Below, in pieces: positions 8,006 to 17,842 of a stretch of DNA of 64,000 nucleotides. Made by a program: the position numbers and the translations under genes. Position 1 is the stretch's first letter, and every line of letters starts with the position of its first letter. The DNA comes from Deinococcus yavapaiensis KR-236 (GTDB lineage: Bacteria > Deinococcota > Deinococci > Deinococcales > Deinococcaceae), in contig NZ_QJSX01000002.1 of the NCBI RefSeq assembly GCF_003217515.1, positions 207,242 to 271,241 of the forward strand. Direction: 5' to 3'. Under the pieces are notes generated by a model that was given only the letters and a program-made list of their open reading frames with translations, did not search any database and had not been told where the DNA came from.

Positions 8006-8792
8006 GGCGTCCTCGCACGGCCTGTTCCCGCGCGGCTTGCACGCCGAGCAGCACGAGCGCTTGAAGCGGCAGCGACGCCAGGTACCACCTCGGCTTGCCA
8101 AGCGCGATCAGCGCGCCCGCGAACGCGAGTTGCGTCGTCAACCCGAGGTTCGCGGCGACGTGCGTAGCGAACCTCGGGTGGTACGTTCCCCGGTCCTCAT
8201 CGCGTCCGTCGACCATCCGAAAGCGGCGTTCGAACACCTTCGTCAGCACCTTCTCCTGAGGCACGAACCACACGTCGTACACGCTCCTCAAGGTGTTCAG
8301 AAGCGGGCCGTCGCTGCCGAGCTTCGGTTCGGGCCGAAACACCTCGCCGCGCGCTTCCCGGTACCCCTTCTCCAGCAGGAAGTCCGCCGTGAGGATCAAT
8401 CCTTGCAAGGCGAGGGCGGGCAGGCCGAGGCGGCGATCCATCGCGAGCAGCATCGCGGCGTTCACGACCGTGTCCATCTCCGTGTCGAGGTAGCGCCCCA
8501 CCGCGCTCGTCTTGCTCGTCGCGCGCGCCAGTTGTCCGTCGGCGTTGTCGAGGACCGTCTTGACTTGAAGCAGCAGCGCGGGACGAACGCGCTCTCCGCG
8601 CGCGATCTGCCTCGCCGCCATCAGACCGAGGCCCGTGTGGAACATCACGACCGCCTCGGGCGGCACCTTCAGCTTCGCGAGAGGCGGCACGAGGAGCTGC
8701 GCGAGCGGTCGGTACACGAACTCGTTGAGGACTTCCACGCCCGGCCGCTGCTTGCGCGTTTCGCGAAGCCCGGGCGTCTTCACATCGGACAT
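7998..8792 (-). CDS. CDP-alcohol phosphatidyltransferase family protein
   Basis: 264-residue membrane enzyme with the full family signature D-x2-DG-x2-AR-x9-G-x3-D-x3-D, visible as DNADGQLAR followed by GRYLDTEMD (residues about 82-107). The family transfers a phospho-alcohol from a CDP donor, usually to make a phospholipid head group or a related lipid. It is longer than PgsA or PssA and has a poorly conserved middle, so the acceptor is unknown. The ATG sits 7 nt after TACGCT, a likely leaderless start. It heads the operon with the Nudix and SDR genes. Confidence 0.87.
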   Translation of the reverse strand: MSDVKTPGLRETRKQRPGVEVLNEFVYRPLAQLLVPPLAKLKVPPEAVVMFHTGLGLMAARQIARGERVRPALLLQVKTVLDNADGQLARATSKTSAVGRYLDTEMDTVVNAAMLLAMDRRLGLPALALQGLILTADFLLEKGYREARGEVFRPEPKLGSDGPLLNTLRSVYDVWFVPQEKVLTKVFERRFRMVDGRDEDRGTYHPRFATHVAANLGLTTQLAFAGALIALGKPRWYLASLPLQALVLLGVQAAREQAVRGRRG

Positions 8793-8861
8793 GACGAAGA
8801 GCGTAGCAGGGAGGCGCGTGAAGTGTGCGACAAATAGCCCAGTCGCCGCGCCGCCTGCTCG

Positions 8862-8890
8862 TTGACTTCAGGGCGGCCCGCGAGTACAAA
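8862..8890 (+). promoter_or_regulatory. Promoter of the cupin-permease operon
   Basis: TTGACT (8862-8867), 17-nt spacer, TACAAA (8885-8890). The -10 box ends 5 nt before ATG 8896, so the transcript should start at the start codon. Confidence 0.8.
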
Positions 8891-8895
8891 GACAT

Positions 8896-9204
8896 ATGGA
8901 GAAACTCAGCGTCGACTTCTCGTCGGCTTCCTCGTTTCGTGCGTTGCCCGCCACGGTCGGCATGTTGACCTTCACGGCCGGGACGCGTCTGCCCGCGCAG
9001 GGCGTGAGCGTACACGCGCAAGACGAAGTTTCGTTCATCCTGAAAGGCGAGTTGCGAGCCACCTCGGGCGGCGAGTCGTGGACGCTGCGTGAAGGTGACG
9101 TCACCCTCATTCCGGCGGGCGAGGAGCATTGGGCGGACGTCGTGTCGGACGTGACGCTGTGCTACGTGCTGCTGGAGCGGCCTACCGAGAGGAACGCTCC
9201 TTGA
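8896..9204 (+). CDS. Cupin-domain protein
   Basis: 102-residue single-domain cupin. The two cupin motifs are seen as VHAQDEVSFILKGELR and GDVTLIPAGEEHW. The metal ligands are partly kept (His in motif 1, Glu, and His in EEHW). Small cupins of this kind bind small ligands or act as isomerases or dioxygenases; the function here is unknown. The start is leaderless behind a consensus-like promoter. Its stop overlaps the TTG of the next gene (TTGA), so it is translationally coupled to an ABC permease, which suggests a role linked to the transported compound. Confidence 0.85.
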   Translation: MEKLSVDFSSASSFRALPATVGMLTFTAGTRLPAQGVSVHAQDEVSFILKGELRATSGGESWTLREGDVTLIPAGEEHWADVVSDVTLCYVLLERPTERNAP

Positions 9205-10154
9205 GTCCGAGCTGGTTCGCGCGGCGCTTGCTGCTCGCCCTGTTCGCGGCGTTCGGCGTGGTCGTCTTGGTGTTCACGCTCATCCGCCTCGTGCCCGGCG
9301 ACGTCGTCACGCAGCTCATCGGAATCGAAGGCAACGTCTCGGCCGAAGGCCAAGCGGAGCTTCGGCGCTTGTTCGGCCTCGATCGACCGCTGCCCGTGCA
9401 GTTCGCCGCGTGGTTCGGCGACCTCGTGCGCGGCGACCTCGGCACGTCGCTGCGCACGGACCGTCCCGTGTTGCAAGACTTGCTGCTGCGCTTCCCGGTG
9501 ACGCTGCAACTCACCCTCATGGCGATGCTGTTCGCCTTGGTCGTCGCCGTGCCGCTCGGCGTCGTGGCCGCGCGGGCGCGAGGAAAGTTCGCCGACTTCG
9601 CGTCGAGCACCTTCGTCCTGATCGGCCTCGCCGCGCCCGAATTCTGGCTCGCCATCTTGTTCATCTTGCTCTTCTCGGTGCAGTGGGGCGTCTTTCCGCC
9701 GAGCGGTTTCGTGCCGATCACCGAGAGCCTCGGCAGCAACTTGTGGCACATGTTCATGCCCGCCCTCGCGTTGTCGCTGAGCTTCGCCGCCGCCATCACG
9801 CGCATCGTGCGCTCCAGCCTCCTCGAAGTCCTGTCGCTCGACTACGTGCGCACCGCGCGCGCCAAAGGACTCGCCGAGCGGCGCGTGCTGTACCGCCACG
9901 CGATGCGCAACGCCCTCATTCCCGTCGTGACCGTCATCGGGTTGCAGTTCGGCAACCTGCTCGGCGGCGCGGTCATCGTCGAGCAGATCTTCGGCTTGCC
10001 CGGCATCGGCCGCTTCGCCCTCGAAGGCATCAACTTGCGCGATTATCCCGTCGTTCAAGGCGCGGTGCTGTGGATCGCCGTGAGCTTCGTTCTCGTGAAT
10101 GTCGTCGTGGACGTTTTGTACGCCCTCATCGACCGACGCGTGGTGTACTCTTGA
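9201..10154 (+). CDS. ABC transporter permease, oligopeptide/nickel type (DppB-like)
   Basis: 317-residue inner-membrane permease of the DppB/OppB class. The N-terminal signal-like helix is followed by LIRLVPGDVV, the cytoplasmic EAA loop is DYVRTARAKGLAERRVLYRHAMRNALIPV, and the family-typical EQIFGLPGIGR follows it. TTG 9201 is chosen because it overlaps the cupin stop as TTGA, has AGAGGA upstream, and gives the normal N-terminus; the frame continues further into the cupin gene only as overlap. Partner of the following permease and binding protein; the substrate is not predictable. Confidence 0.92.
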   Translation: MSPSWFARRLLLALFAAFGVVVLVFTLIRLVPGDVVTQLIGIEGNVSAEGQAELRRLFGLDRPLPVQFAAWFGDLVRGDLGTSLRTDRPVLQDLLLRFPVTLQLTLMAMLFALVVAVPLGVVAARARGKFADFASSTFVLIGLAAPEFWLAILFILLFSVQWGVFPPSGFVPITESLGSNLWHMFMPALALSLSFAAAITRIVRSSLLEVLSLDYVRTARAKGLAERRVLYRHAMRNALIPVVTVIGLQFGNLLGGAVIVEQIFGLPGIGRFALEGINLRDYPVVQGAVLWIAVSFVLVNVVVDVLYALIDRRVVYS

Positions 10155-11014
10155 CGACCTTGCCGAACCCGAAAATCATGTCGCCCGCGCGGCGCTCCCT
10201 GCGCCTGTTCGTGCGCTCGCCCGGCGCGATGATCGGCCTCGTCATCGTGCTGGCCGTCGCGCTCGGCGCGATCTTCGCGCCGTGGGCGGCGCCGTACGAC
10301 CCCATCCGCTTCAATCCCGTCGACCGCCTTCAAGGCCCGTCGTTCGCCCACCTTCTCGGCACGGACCTCTACGGACGCGACACCTTCTCGCGCGTCATGC
10401 ACGGCGGGCGCATCTCGCTGTCCGTCGCGACGCTCTCCGTGCTCTTCGCCCTCACGATCGGCGCGTTCTTCGGAGCGCTCGCCGGCTTTCTCGGCGGCGT
10501 CGTCGACACCGTCGTCATGCGCGCCACCGACATTCTGCTCGCCTTTCCGGCGGTGCTGCTCGCCATCGCCCTGCTCGCCTTTCTCGGCGGCGGATTCTGG
10601 AACCTCACGCTCGCCATCGCCATCGCGTTCACCGCTCCGTTCGCCCGCGTCGCCAGGGCGAGCGTCTTGCAACTTCGCGGCGTGATGTTCGTCGAGGCGA
10701 GCACCGCCCTCGGCGCCACGCCCACTCGCCTCTTGTGGCGCCACGTCCTGCCGAACGCCCTCGCGCCCCTCATCGTCGAGATCACCTTGCGTCTCGCGTA
10801 CGCCATCCTCGCCGAGGCGGCCCTCTCGTTTCTCGGACTCGGCACGCCGCCGCCCGCTCCCGCTTGGGGTCAGATGATCGCCGACGGACGCCCCCTGCTC
10901 GAACAAGCGCCGTGGGCATCCATCGGTCCCGGCCTCGCCATCATGATCGCCGTGCTCGGATTCAACTTGCTCGGCGACGGCTTGCGTGACGCGCTCGATC
11001 CCCGACTTCGTTGA
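10151..11014 (+). CDS. ABC transporter permease, oligopeptide/nickel type (DppC-like)
   Basis: 287-residue permease of the DppC/OppC class. It shows APYDP, LGTDLYGRDTFSRVMHGGR (the conserved N-terminal block), the EAA-type loop EASTALGATPTRLLWRHVLPN and the terminal NLLGDGLRDALDPR signature. The first possible start, TTG 10151, again overlaps the preceding stop as TTGA, repeating the coupling seen one gene earlier. ATG 10178 is an alternative. It forms the heterodimeric channel with the upstream permease. No ATP-binding subunits are encoded beside it. Confidence 0.92.
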   Translation: MTTLPNPKIMSPARRSLRLFVRSPGAMIGLVIVLAVALGAIFAPWAAPYDPIRFNPVDRLQGPSFAHLLGTDLYGRDTFSRVMHGGRISLSVATLSVLFALTIGAFFGALAGFLGGVVDTVVMRATDILLAFPAVLLAIALLAFLGGGFWNLTLAIAIAFTAPFARVARASVLQLRGVMFVEASTALGATPTRLLWRHVLPNALAPLIVEITLRLAYAILAEAALSFLGLGTPPPAPAWGQMIADGRPLLEQAPWASIGPGLAIMIAVLGFNLLGDGLRDALDPRLR

Positions 11015-11036
11015 TCCACCTCTAGGAGGAAAGAAT

Positions 11037-12560
11037 ATGAAACGACTGCTGCCCATCACCCTGCTCATGACCGCCGCGCTCGTCACGTCGAGCGCCTTCG
11101 CCCAGACCGCCGGAGGCGTGCTGCGCGCGGGCATGCAAACCGATCCCGTCGGTCTCGATCCGCACGTCACGCAGGCGACGGCGACGCGCAACCAGCTCGA
11201 GAACGTGTACGACACGCTCGTCGCGTTCGACAAGTCGGGCCGCATCGTTCCGTCGCTCGCCACGAAGTGGACGACGAGCAAGGACGGCCTCACGTGGACG
11301 TTCACGCTGCGTAACGACGTGAAGTTCCACAACGGACGCTCCTTCGTCGCGTCCGACGTCGTGTATTCCATCAACCGCATCAAGGATCCCGCCACGAAGT
11401 CTCCGCGTTCGGGCGACTTCGACCTCGTGCGCTCGGTCTCCGCTCCGAACGACCGCACCGTCGTCTTCACGCTCTCCAAGCCGTTCTCGCCGTTGCTGTC
11501 CAAGCTCGCGTTCACCCTCAACGTCATCGTGCCCAAGGAAGCCGCCTCGACCCTCAACACCAAGCCCGTCGGTACGGGTCCCTTCGAGTTCGCCGAGTAC
11601 GTGCCGCAAACGCGCATGGTGCTGCGCAAGAACACCGACTTCTGGGGCCGCGACGCCAAGGGCAACCGCCTGCCGTACCTCGACGGCATCACCTACTCGT
11701 ACCTGCCCGATCCCACCGCGCGCGTCGCCGCCCTGCGCGCGGGCACCGTCGACTGGATCGAGTACGTGCCCGCCGCGAACATCCGCGAGTTGCGCGGCAA
11801 CACCCAGCTTTCCGTCGTCGGCGGACCGAGCGCCAATTACCGCTCGCTGTTCATGAACGTGCAAAAAGCTCCTCTCAACGACGCGCGCGTGCGCCGCGCC
11901 ATCTCCCTGGCCATCAACAACCAGGAAATCGTGGACGTCGCGCTGCTCGGCGACGGCGGCATTCCGGCGACGGGAACGACCGTGCCGCGCGGCAACTACT
12001 ACGCCATCGCCGACAACACGGTCGGCAAGCCCAACCTCGCCCGGGCGCGCACCCTGCTGCGTCAAGCGGGATTCCCGAACGGCTTCCCGATCGAGCTCAA
12101 GGTCACGAGCACCTACGACTTCCTGCGCGTGCCCGCCGAACTCATCCAAGCGCAACTCGCGCAGATCGGCATTCGCGTCAACATCGTCGCGCAAGAGTGG
12201 AGCGTGTACCTGCCCGACATCCTGCGCAAGAACTACACCATGACGATCCTCGGCGAGTCCGGCCAAGGCGACCCCGACGACTACCTCTACAATCCCTTCG
12301 CGTCCGACAGCGGCGGTAACCTCACGAACTTCAAGGACGCGCAGATCGATCAGTGGCTCGAGCAGGCCCGCGCGACGTCCAGCGCCTCGTCGCGCCGCGC
12401 CTTGTACAACCGCGTTCAGCGCCGCCTCGTCGAGCTCAGCCCGATGGCTTTCTTGTACAACTCCACGCAGTACGAAGCGATGCGCGCGAACGTGGAAGGC
12501 TTCGAGCACTTCTCGAACACGTCTTACCTCGGCCTCAGGACGACTTGGTTGAAGAAATAA
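11037..12560 (+). CDS. ABC transporter substrate-binding protein, family 5
   Basis: 507-residue periplasmic binding protein. It has a Sec signal peptide (residues 1-22, ending SSAFA-Q), the family 5 opening block GLDPHVTQATATRNQLENVYD, and the conserved KFHNGRSFVASDVVYS and GTGPFEF segments. ATG 11037 is 8 nt after a strong AGGAGG. Family members carry peptides, opines, sugars or metal chelates; the ligand cannot be read from sequence. The strong ribosome site relative to the TTG-started permeases fits the usual excess of binding protein over channel. A terminator follows. Confidence 0.92.
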   Translation: MKRLLPITLLMTAALVTSSAFAQTAGGVLRAGMQTDPVGLDPHVTQATATRNQLENVYDTLVAFDKSGRIVPSLATKWTTSKDGLTWTFTLRNDVKFHNGRSFVASDVVYSINRIKDPATKSPRSGDFDLVRSVSAPNDRTVVFTLSKPFSPLLSKLAFTLNVIVPKEAASTLNTKPVGTGPFEFAEYVPQTRMVLRKNTDFWGRDAKGNRLPYLDGITYSYLPDPTARVAALRAGTVDWIEYVPAANIRELRGNTQLSVVGGPSANYRSLFMNVQKAPLNDARVRRAISLAINNQEIVDVALLGDGGIPATGTTVPRGNYYAIADNTVGKPNLARARTLLRQAGFPNGFPIELKVTSTYDFLRVPAELIQAQLAQIGIRVNIVAQEWSVYLPDILRKNYTMTILGESGQGDPDDYLYNPFASDSGGNLTNFKDAQIDQWLEQARATSSASSRRALYNRVQRRLVELSPMAFLYNSTQYEAMRANVEGFEHFSNTSYLGLRTTWLKK

Positions 12561-12580
12561 GCTTCGCGCTCGCTCACCCC

Positions 12581-12604
12581 GACCCCCTCGAAGGGGGTCT
12601 TTTC
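12581..12604 (+). terminator. Terminator of the cupin-ABC operon
   Basis: 7-bp stem GACCCCC/GGGGGTC with loop TCGAA (12581-12599) followed by TTTT, 20 nt after the binding-protein stop. Confidence 0.85.
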
Positions 12605-12696
12605 GTGGCGCCGTATTCGCCTCTCATGTCCGCCGCCCGAACGCGCGGGGGTTATGCGCTACACTGACTCGTTACCCCGTACGGGGAGGTTTCTTC

Positions 12697-14079
<1,383 letters not shown>

Positions 14080-14088
14080 GGCATGACA

Positions 14089-14126
14089 AAGAAGAGAGGG
14101 AGGGGTTTTCCCCTCCCTCTCTTCTT
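14089..14126. terminator. Bidirectional terminator between convergent genes
   Basis: Perfect 17-bp stem with a TTTT loop between the ends of miaB and the minus-strand secreted protein gene. The A/T edges could serve both directions. Confidence 0.85.
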
Positions 14127-14137
14127 GTGCGGAGCGC

Positions 14138-15022
14138 TCAACGCACGTCGACGGTCGCGGTCGCCGTGCCCGCGTCGTACGTCGTGAACGTCAGCGTGTA
14201 AGTCGCGGCCGCTTCGATGGCGGGAACCGAGACGGAGTACAGGCGGCTTTGTCCAGCTTGCAGGGTCGTCGTCGGTGCGTCGGCGACGCACAAAGTCGCC
14301 GCGATGTTTTGCAAGTCGAGTTGCTCGCCGCTCGCGCTTCTCGCCTCGATGCCGACGGGGCACAACTTCGTGCCGACGCGCTGCGCGGAGGCGCTCTTGT
14401 TGGTGAGCGTCAAGACGACGTTGAAGGATCGTCCGGCCGTGGCGACGCTCGGAGCGCGGGCCGTGAGGGTGAAGTTACGGGCGACGCTCGGGGTGTTGGC
14501 GGCGGGAGTCGAGGTCGTGGTGGACGAAGTCGTGCTGCCGCTCGCGGTGGACGCCGAGCCGCCGACGTTCACGCGCACGGGCTGACCGGAGAGGAAGACG
14601 GGCGCGTCGTTCGCGAAGCCTTTGACCCACACTTCCACGACGTACTCGCCCGGCTCGAGGTTAAGGTCGCGCTCGAACTTGAACTCGCCGTTCGCGGCGA
14701 GCGTCTCGGCGCGCAGTTCTTGCGTGCAGATGCGCGGTTCGGCGCGAGGATACACGACGTCGCGCGTCCCGACCCGCAAGACGCGCACGTGCGGCGCGAA
14801 CGCGCACTCTTGGAAGTTGTTGCGTCCGAGGCTGAGCGTTTGCGAGGTGGACGTGGTGTTGCGCACGGTCGCGCTGACGTTGACTTTGCCGCCCGTTACC
14901 GTGGCAGCCGTGGAGGAGATCGTCAGGCCCGAGGTGTTCGCCTGGTTGGACTGCGCCAACGTGCCGACGCTCAGCGAAAGGCTAGCGAGCGCCAGAAGAG
15001 AGCGGAAGACGGATTTGGTCAT
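14138..15022 (-). CDS. Secreted two-domain protein with a Ser/Thr linker
   Basis: 294-residue exported protein. Residues 1-23 are a Sec signal peptide (LASLSLSVGTLA-Q). Two beta-rich domains (about 30-150 and 180-294) have the look of BsuPI/intracellular proteinase inhibitor-type Ig folds (NTTSTSQTLSLGRNNFQECAF and LTNKSASAQRVGTKLCPVGIE). They are joined by a linker of Ser, Thr and Gly at about 152-172. Each domain holds a pair of Cys. Function unknown; the fold is inferred from pattern only. ATG 15022 lies 6 nt after TACAGT, so it is probably leaderless. Confidence 0.8.
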   Translation of the reverse strand: MTKSVFRSLLALASLSLSVGTLAQSNQANTSGLTISSTAATVTGGKVNVSATVRNTTSTSQTLSLGRNNFQECAFAPHVRVLRVGTRDVVYPRAEPRICTQELRAETLAANGEFKFERDLNLEPGEYVVEVWVKGFANDAPVFLSGQPVRVNVGGSASTASGSTTSSTTTSTPAANTPSVARNFTLTARAPSVATAGRSFNVVLTLTNKSASAQRVGTKLCPVGIEARSASGEQLDLQNIAATLCVADAPTTTLQAGQSRLYSVSVPAIEAAATYTLTFTTYDAGTATATVDVR

Positions 15023-15028
15023 GACCGC

Positions 15029-15034
15029 ACTGTA
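15029..15034 (-). promoter_or_regulatory. -10 box of the secreted two-domain protein gene
   Basis: TACAGT on the minus strand, 6 nt before the ATG. No convincing -35 box. Confidence 0.5.
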
Positions 15035-15090
15035 AACGCCGTGCGTGACACCTGCCTGACCGCACCTCCATCCTTCCTTGGGCGAATCTC

Positions 15091-15780
15091 ATGAAAGCAT
15101 TTCTTACGGCGTGGCGCCCTCGACTTCGCTTTGCTGGAGGCGTGACGACCTTGATTCTCGGCGCGACGGGCGGCCTCGGCTCGGCCCTCGCGCGCGTCTG
15201 GCCCGACCGTCCGCTCGTCGTATCCGGGCGCGACGAAGCGAAACTCTCCGAACTCGCGTTCGAGCTTGGCGCGAGGCCCTGCAAGGCGGACGTTGGTTAC
15301 GAGAGCCACGTGCAAAAGCTCTTCGCGTCCATCGAAAGCGTCGGGGCCGACCTCGACACCATCGTGTACGCCGCCGGGAGCGTGGCGCCCGAGCCGCTTT
15401 CGGGCGCGAGCGCGGACGTGACGCGGCGGGTGTGGAACGCCAACTACTTCGGCGCGTTGTGGACGTTGAAGCACGGCTTGCCGAAGCTGAAGTCGGGCGG
15501 CAGAGCGTATTTCGTCGGCGCTCGCCCGGAACTCGTGACGGCGCGCGGCTTCGCTCAGTACGCGGCGAGCAAGGCGGCTCTGGCGCGGGCGCTCGACATC
15601 GCGCGCCTCGAACACCGAGGCGTGACGATCACGCTCGTCTTGCCGCCCGCCGTGGACACGCCCTTGTGGAGCGCCGTGGGCCGCGTTCCGAGAGGCGCCT
15701 TGCGAGCGAGCGAGGTCGCCGAGGCGATCCTTCGCGACCGACTCGAGGACGCGGGGCAGACCGAGCTTCGCCCTGAGTAG
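15091..15780 (+). CDS. Short-chain dehydrogenase/reductase
   Basis: About 229 residues with an SDR fold: cofactor loop GATGGLG, a conserved NANYFGALWTLK segment and active-site YAASK. The Ser-bearing strand reads AYFVGARPEL, so the usual Ser is again absent at the standard place. Substrate unknown. Three starts are possible. ATG 15091 gives a 17-residue N-terminal tail. GTG 15142 starts just before the first strand but lies only 1 nt from GGAGG. TTG 15151 has ideal GGAGG spacing but trims the strand. I keep ATG, with little certainty. Confidence 0.82.
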   Translation: MKAFLTAWRPRLRFAGGVTTLILGATGGLGSALARVWPDRPLVVSGRDEAKLSELAFELGARPCKADVGYESHVQKLFASIESVGADLDTIVYAAGSVAPEPLSGASADVTRRVWNANYFGALWTLKHGLPKLKSGGRAYFVGARPELVTARGFAQYAASKAALARALDIARLEHRGVTITLVLPPAVDTPLWSAVGRVPRGALRASEVAEAILRDRLEDAGQTELRPE

Positions 15781-15908
15781 CTTCTCACGATGACGTCCGA
15801 ATGCCTTTTTCGCCTTGACTCGCCCTCCACTCGGTGACCCTCGACACCCGCGCGCCCCGCTCCTCTTCGCACAATCGCGGTGATTGCCATTTCGCAAGGA
15901 GGATTCGT

Positions 15909-16766
15909 ATGACGAGAATCACCGCTGTCTTCGATTCGCAGCAGCACGCCGAGAACGCCATCGGGGAATTGCGCCGCATGGGTGTCACGGACGCGTACCT
16001 CTCGGTCATCTCTCGGCACGAGGGCACCTCAAGATCCGACGTCGGCAGCACGAGCGGCCTCATGGCGGGCGGCACGGGCGGCATCACTCCGAACGCGCCC
16101 GTCAGCGCCGACTCGGCGGGCTCGCTCGGCACGACGACCGGACCGGGGCTCAGCGCCCTCAACACCGACACCGGCCTGCCCGGCACGACCAGCGGCATGC
16201 TGACCGCCGACGCGATCGGCGGCACGACGCGTGACGGCCTCACGCCCGGCACCCAGACCGATTACCGGACGACTCCCACGTACGCGGGCGGAACCTTGAC
16301 GCCCTCGAACGCCGACGGCTCACGCCGCGCCGACGAAACGTACCCTCCGGTGGGTGAGACGGCCACGTACGCCACGGACCGGACGACGGGCGCGCACGAC
16401 CGTCCGCACGACGCGGCCGACGGGGCCGGAAAGGGTCTCCTCGCGGGCGCGGGCATCGGCGCGCTGTTCGGCCTCGCCGCCGCCGCCATTCCCGGCATCG
16501 GCCCGTTCATCACGGCGGGCGCGCTGGCGTCGACGTTGGGCGCGGCGGGCGGCGCCGTCGTTGGCGGAGCGCTCGTCGGAGGCGCGGCGGGCTCGCTCGC
16601 CGGAACCCTCGCTCAGCTCGGCTACACCGAGAACGAAGCGCGCACGTACGGTGAACGGATCGAGCGGGGCGGCGTCCTCGTCGCCATCGAGAGCGGTTCG
16701 GGCATCGCCGACGCGACGGTCATCGACGTCTTGCAACGTCACGGCGGGCACATCCACACCGCCTGA
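15909..16766 (+). CDS. General-stress-type protein with a glycine-rich membrane segment
   Basis: 285 residues. The first 40 (MTRITAVFDSQQHAENAIGE...) match the YflT/general stress protein 17M-like domain that opens many stress proteins. A long low-complexity Thr/Gly/Asp linker follows (about 45-180). Then comes a Gly/Ala-rich region (about 183-245: AGAGIGALFGLAAAA... GGAVVGGALVGG) that looks like glycine-zipper membrane helices. A final strand-helix unit includes GGVLVAIES, as in DUF1269-like proteins. ATG 15909 has AAGGAGG at ideal distance. Role in envelope stress is an inference from domain type only. Confidence 0.82.
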   Translation: MTRITAVFDSQQHAENAIGELRRMGVTDAYLSVISRHEGTSRSDVGSTSGLMAGGTGGITPNAPVSADSAGSLGTTTGPGLSALNTDTGLPGTTSGMLTADAIGGTTRDGLTPGTQTDYRTTPTYAGGTLTPSNADGSRRADETYPPVGETATYATDRTTGAHDRPHDAADGAGKGLLAGAGIGALFGLAAAAIPGIGPFITAGALASTLGAAGGAVVGGALVGGAAGSLAGTLAQLGYTENEARTYGERIERGGVLVAIESGSGIADATVIDVLQRHGGHIHTA

Positions 16767-16782
16767 AGCCAGTTCGCGCTCG

Positions 16783-16808
16783 GTCCCCCTTCCCTTCGGA
16801 AGGGGGAC
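16783..16808. terminator. Terminator between convergent genes
   Basis: 11-bp perfect stem GTCCCCCTTCC/GGAAGGGGGAC with loop CTTC, placed between the stress-type gene and the minus-strand reductase gene. Confidence 0.8.
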
Positions 16809-16809
16809 T

Positions 16810-17796
16810 TCAGGTGCGGACGGTTTGCAGTTGACGCGCGACTTCCGCCACGGCCAGCAGGGCGTGCTCGCGGCCGTTTTCGATGAAGACCTGATTCGTG
16901 CGGCCCGCGAAGCCCGCGCTTCCCACGACGAACAAGCCTGCCACGCTCGACTCGTAGTGTTCGTTCAGGACGAGGCAGTCGTCTTCTTGCTTGGCCAAGC
17001 CGAGGTCGGTGAGGAAGCTCAGGCTCGGCTTGTAGCCCGTCAGGACGAAGGTGAAGTCCGTTTTCAGCTCCCACGGCTCGCTTCCGTCGCTCGGTTGCAC
17101 GACGACGCTGTCCTCGCGAATCTCCACGACACGGCTTTCGAAGTGCGCGGCGACGCTGCCTTCCTTGATGCGGTTTTCCAAGTCGGGCTTCACCCAGTAC
17201 TTCACGGTCGGCTTGAGATTCGGAGCGCGCACGACCATGGTGACCTTCGCGCCGCCCCGCCAGAGGTCGAGCGCCGCGTCCGCCGCCGAGTTGCCCGCCC
17301 CGATGATCGTCACGTTGAGGTTCCAGAACGGGTGCGCCTCGGTGTAGTAGTGACTGACGTTCTCGGCGTCCTCGCCGGGAATGCCGAGCATCACCGGGTG
17401 ATCGTAGTAACCGGTCGCCACGAGCACCCGCCGCGCTTCCACGACGCCGTCCGTGCCGTCCTTGCGGTTCACTTCCACCGTGAAGCCCGCCGGGGCCTTG
17501 TGAACGCGCGTGACTTCGGTGTACTGCTCGATGTCGAGGTGTTCGCGCGCGGCGACGAGGCGGTAATAGGAAAGCGCCTCCTTGCGGTCGGGCTTTTCGC
17601 GCAGCGTCACGAAAGGGTGCCCGCCGATTTCCAGCTCCGGGGCGGTCGTGAAGAAGGTCATGTACGTCGGGTAGTCGAAGATGGCGTTCACGACGCACCC
17701 CTTCTCCAGCACGACGTAACTCAGGCCCGCGCGCTTCGCGGCGATGGCGGCGGCCAATCCAACAGGGCCGCCGCCGACGATGGCAAGGTCGTACAT
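16810..17796 (-). CDS. YpdA-family flavoprotein, putative bacillithiol disulfide reductase
   Basis: 328-residue FAD/NAD(P)H oxidoreductase. It has the FAD-binding GGGPVGLA (9-16) and a second nucleotide motif GAGNSAADAALDL, plus a C-terminal GSAGFAGRTNQVFIENGR that matches YpdA (Bdr), which reduces bacillithiol disulfide with NADPH. A redox CxxC is absent, as expected for YpdA. Deinococci make bacillithiol, so the role fits. ATG 17796 is used. GTG 17799 directly before it is possible and lies 7 nt after TAGCCT, the local leaderless spacing. Confidence 0.9.
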   Translation of the reverse strand: MYDLAIVGGGPVGLAAAIAAKRAGLSYVVLEKGCVVNAIFDYPTYMTFFTTAPELEIGGHPFVTLREKPDRKEALSYYRLVAAREHLDIEQYTEVTRVHKAPAGFTVEVNRKDGTDGVVEARRVLVATGYYDHPVMLGIPGEDAENVSHYYTEAHPFWNLNVTIIGAGNSAADAALDLWRGGAKVTMVVRAPNLKPTVKYWVKPDLENRIKEGSVAAHFESRVVEIREDSVVVQPSDGSEPWELKTDFTFVLTGYKPSLSFLTDLGLAKQEDDCLVLNEHYESSVAGLFVVGSAGFAGRTNQVFIENGREHALLAVAEVARQLQTVRT

Positions 17797-17842
17797 CACG
17801 GCGACGAGGCTATCACGAGCGTTCGCCGAGAACCGTGACGCC

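Noticed and set aside
9410..11014. 534-codon frame covering both permease genes
   Set aside because: The first half is the shadow of the DppB-like gene; the real gene starts at 10151.
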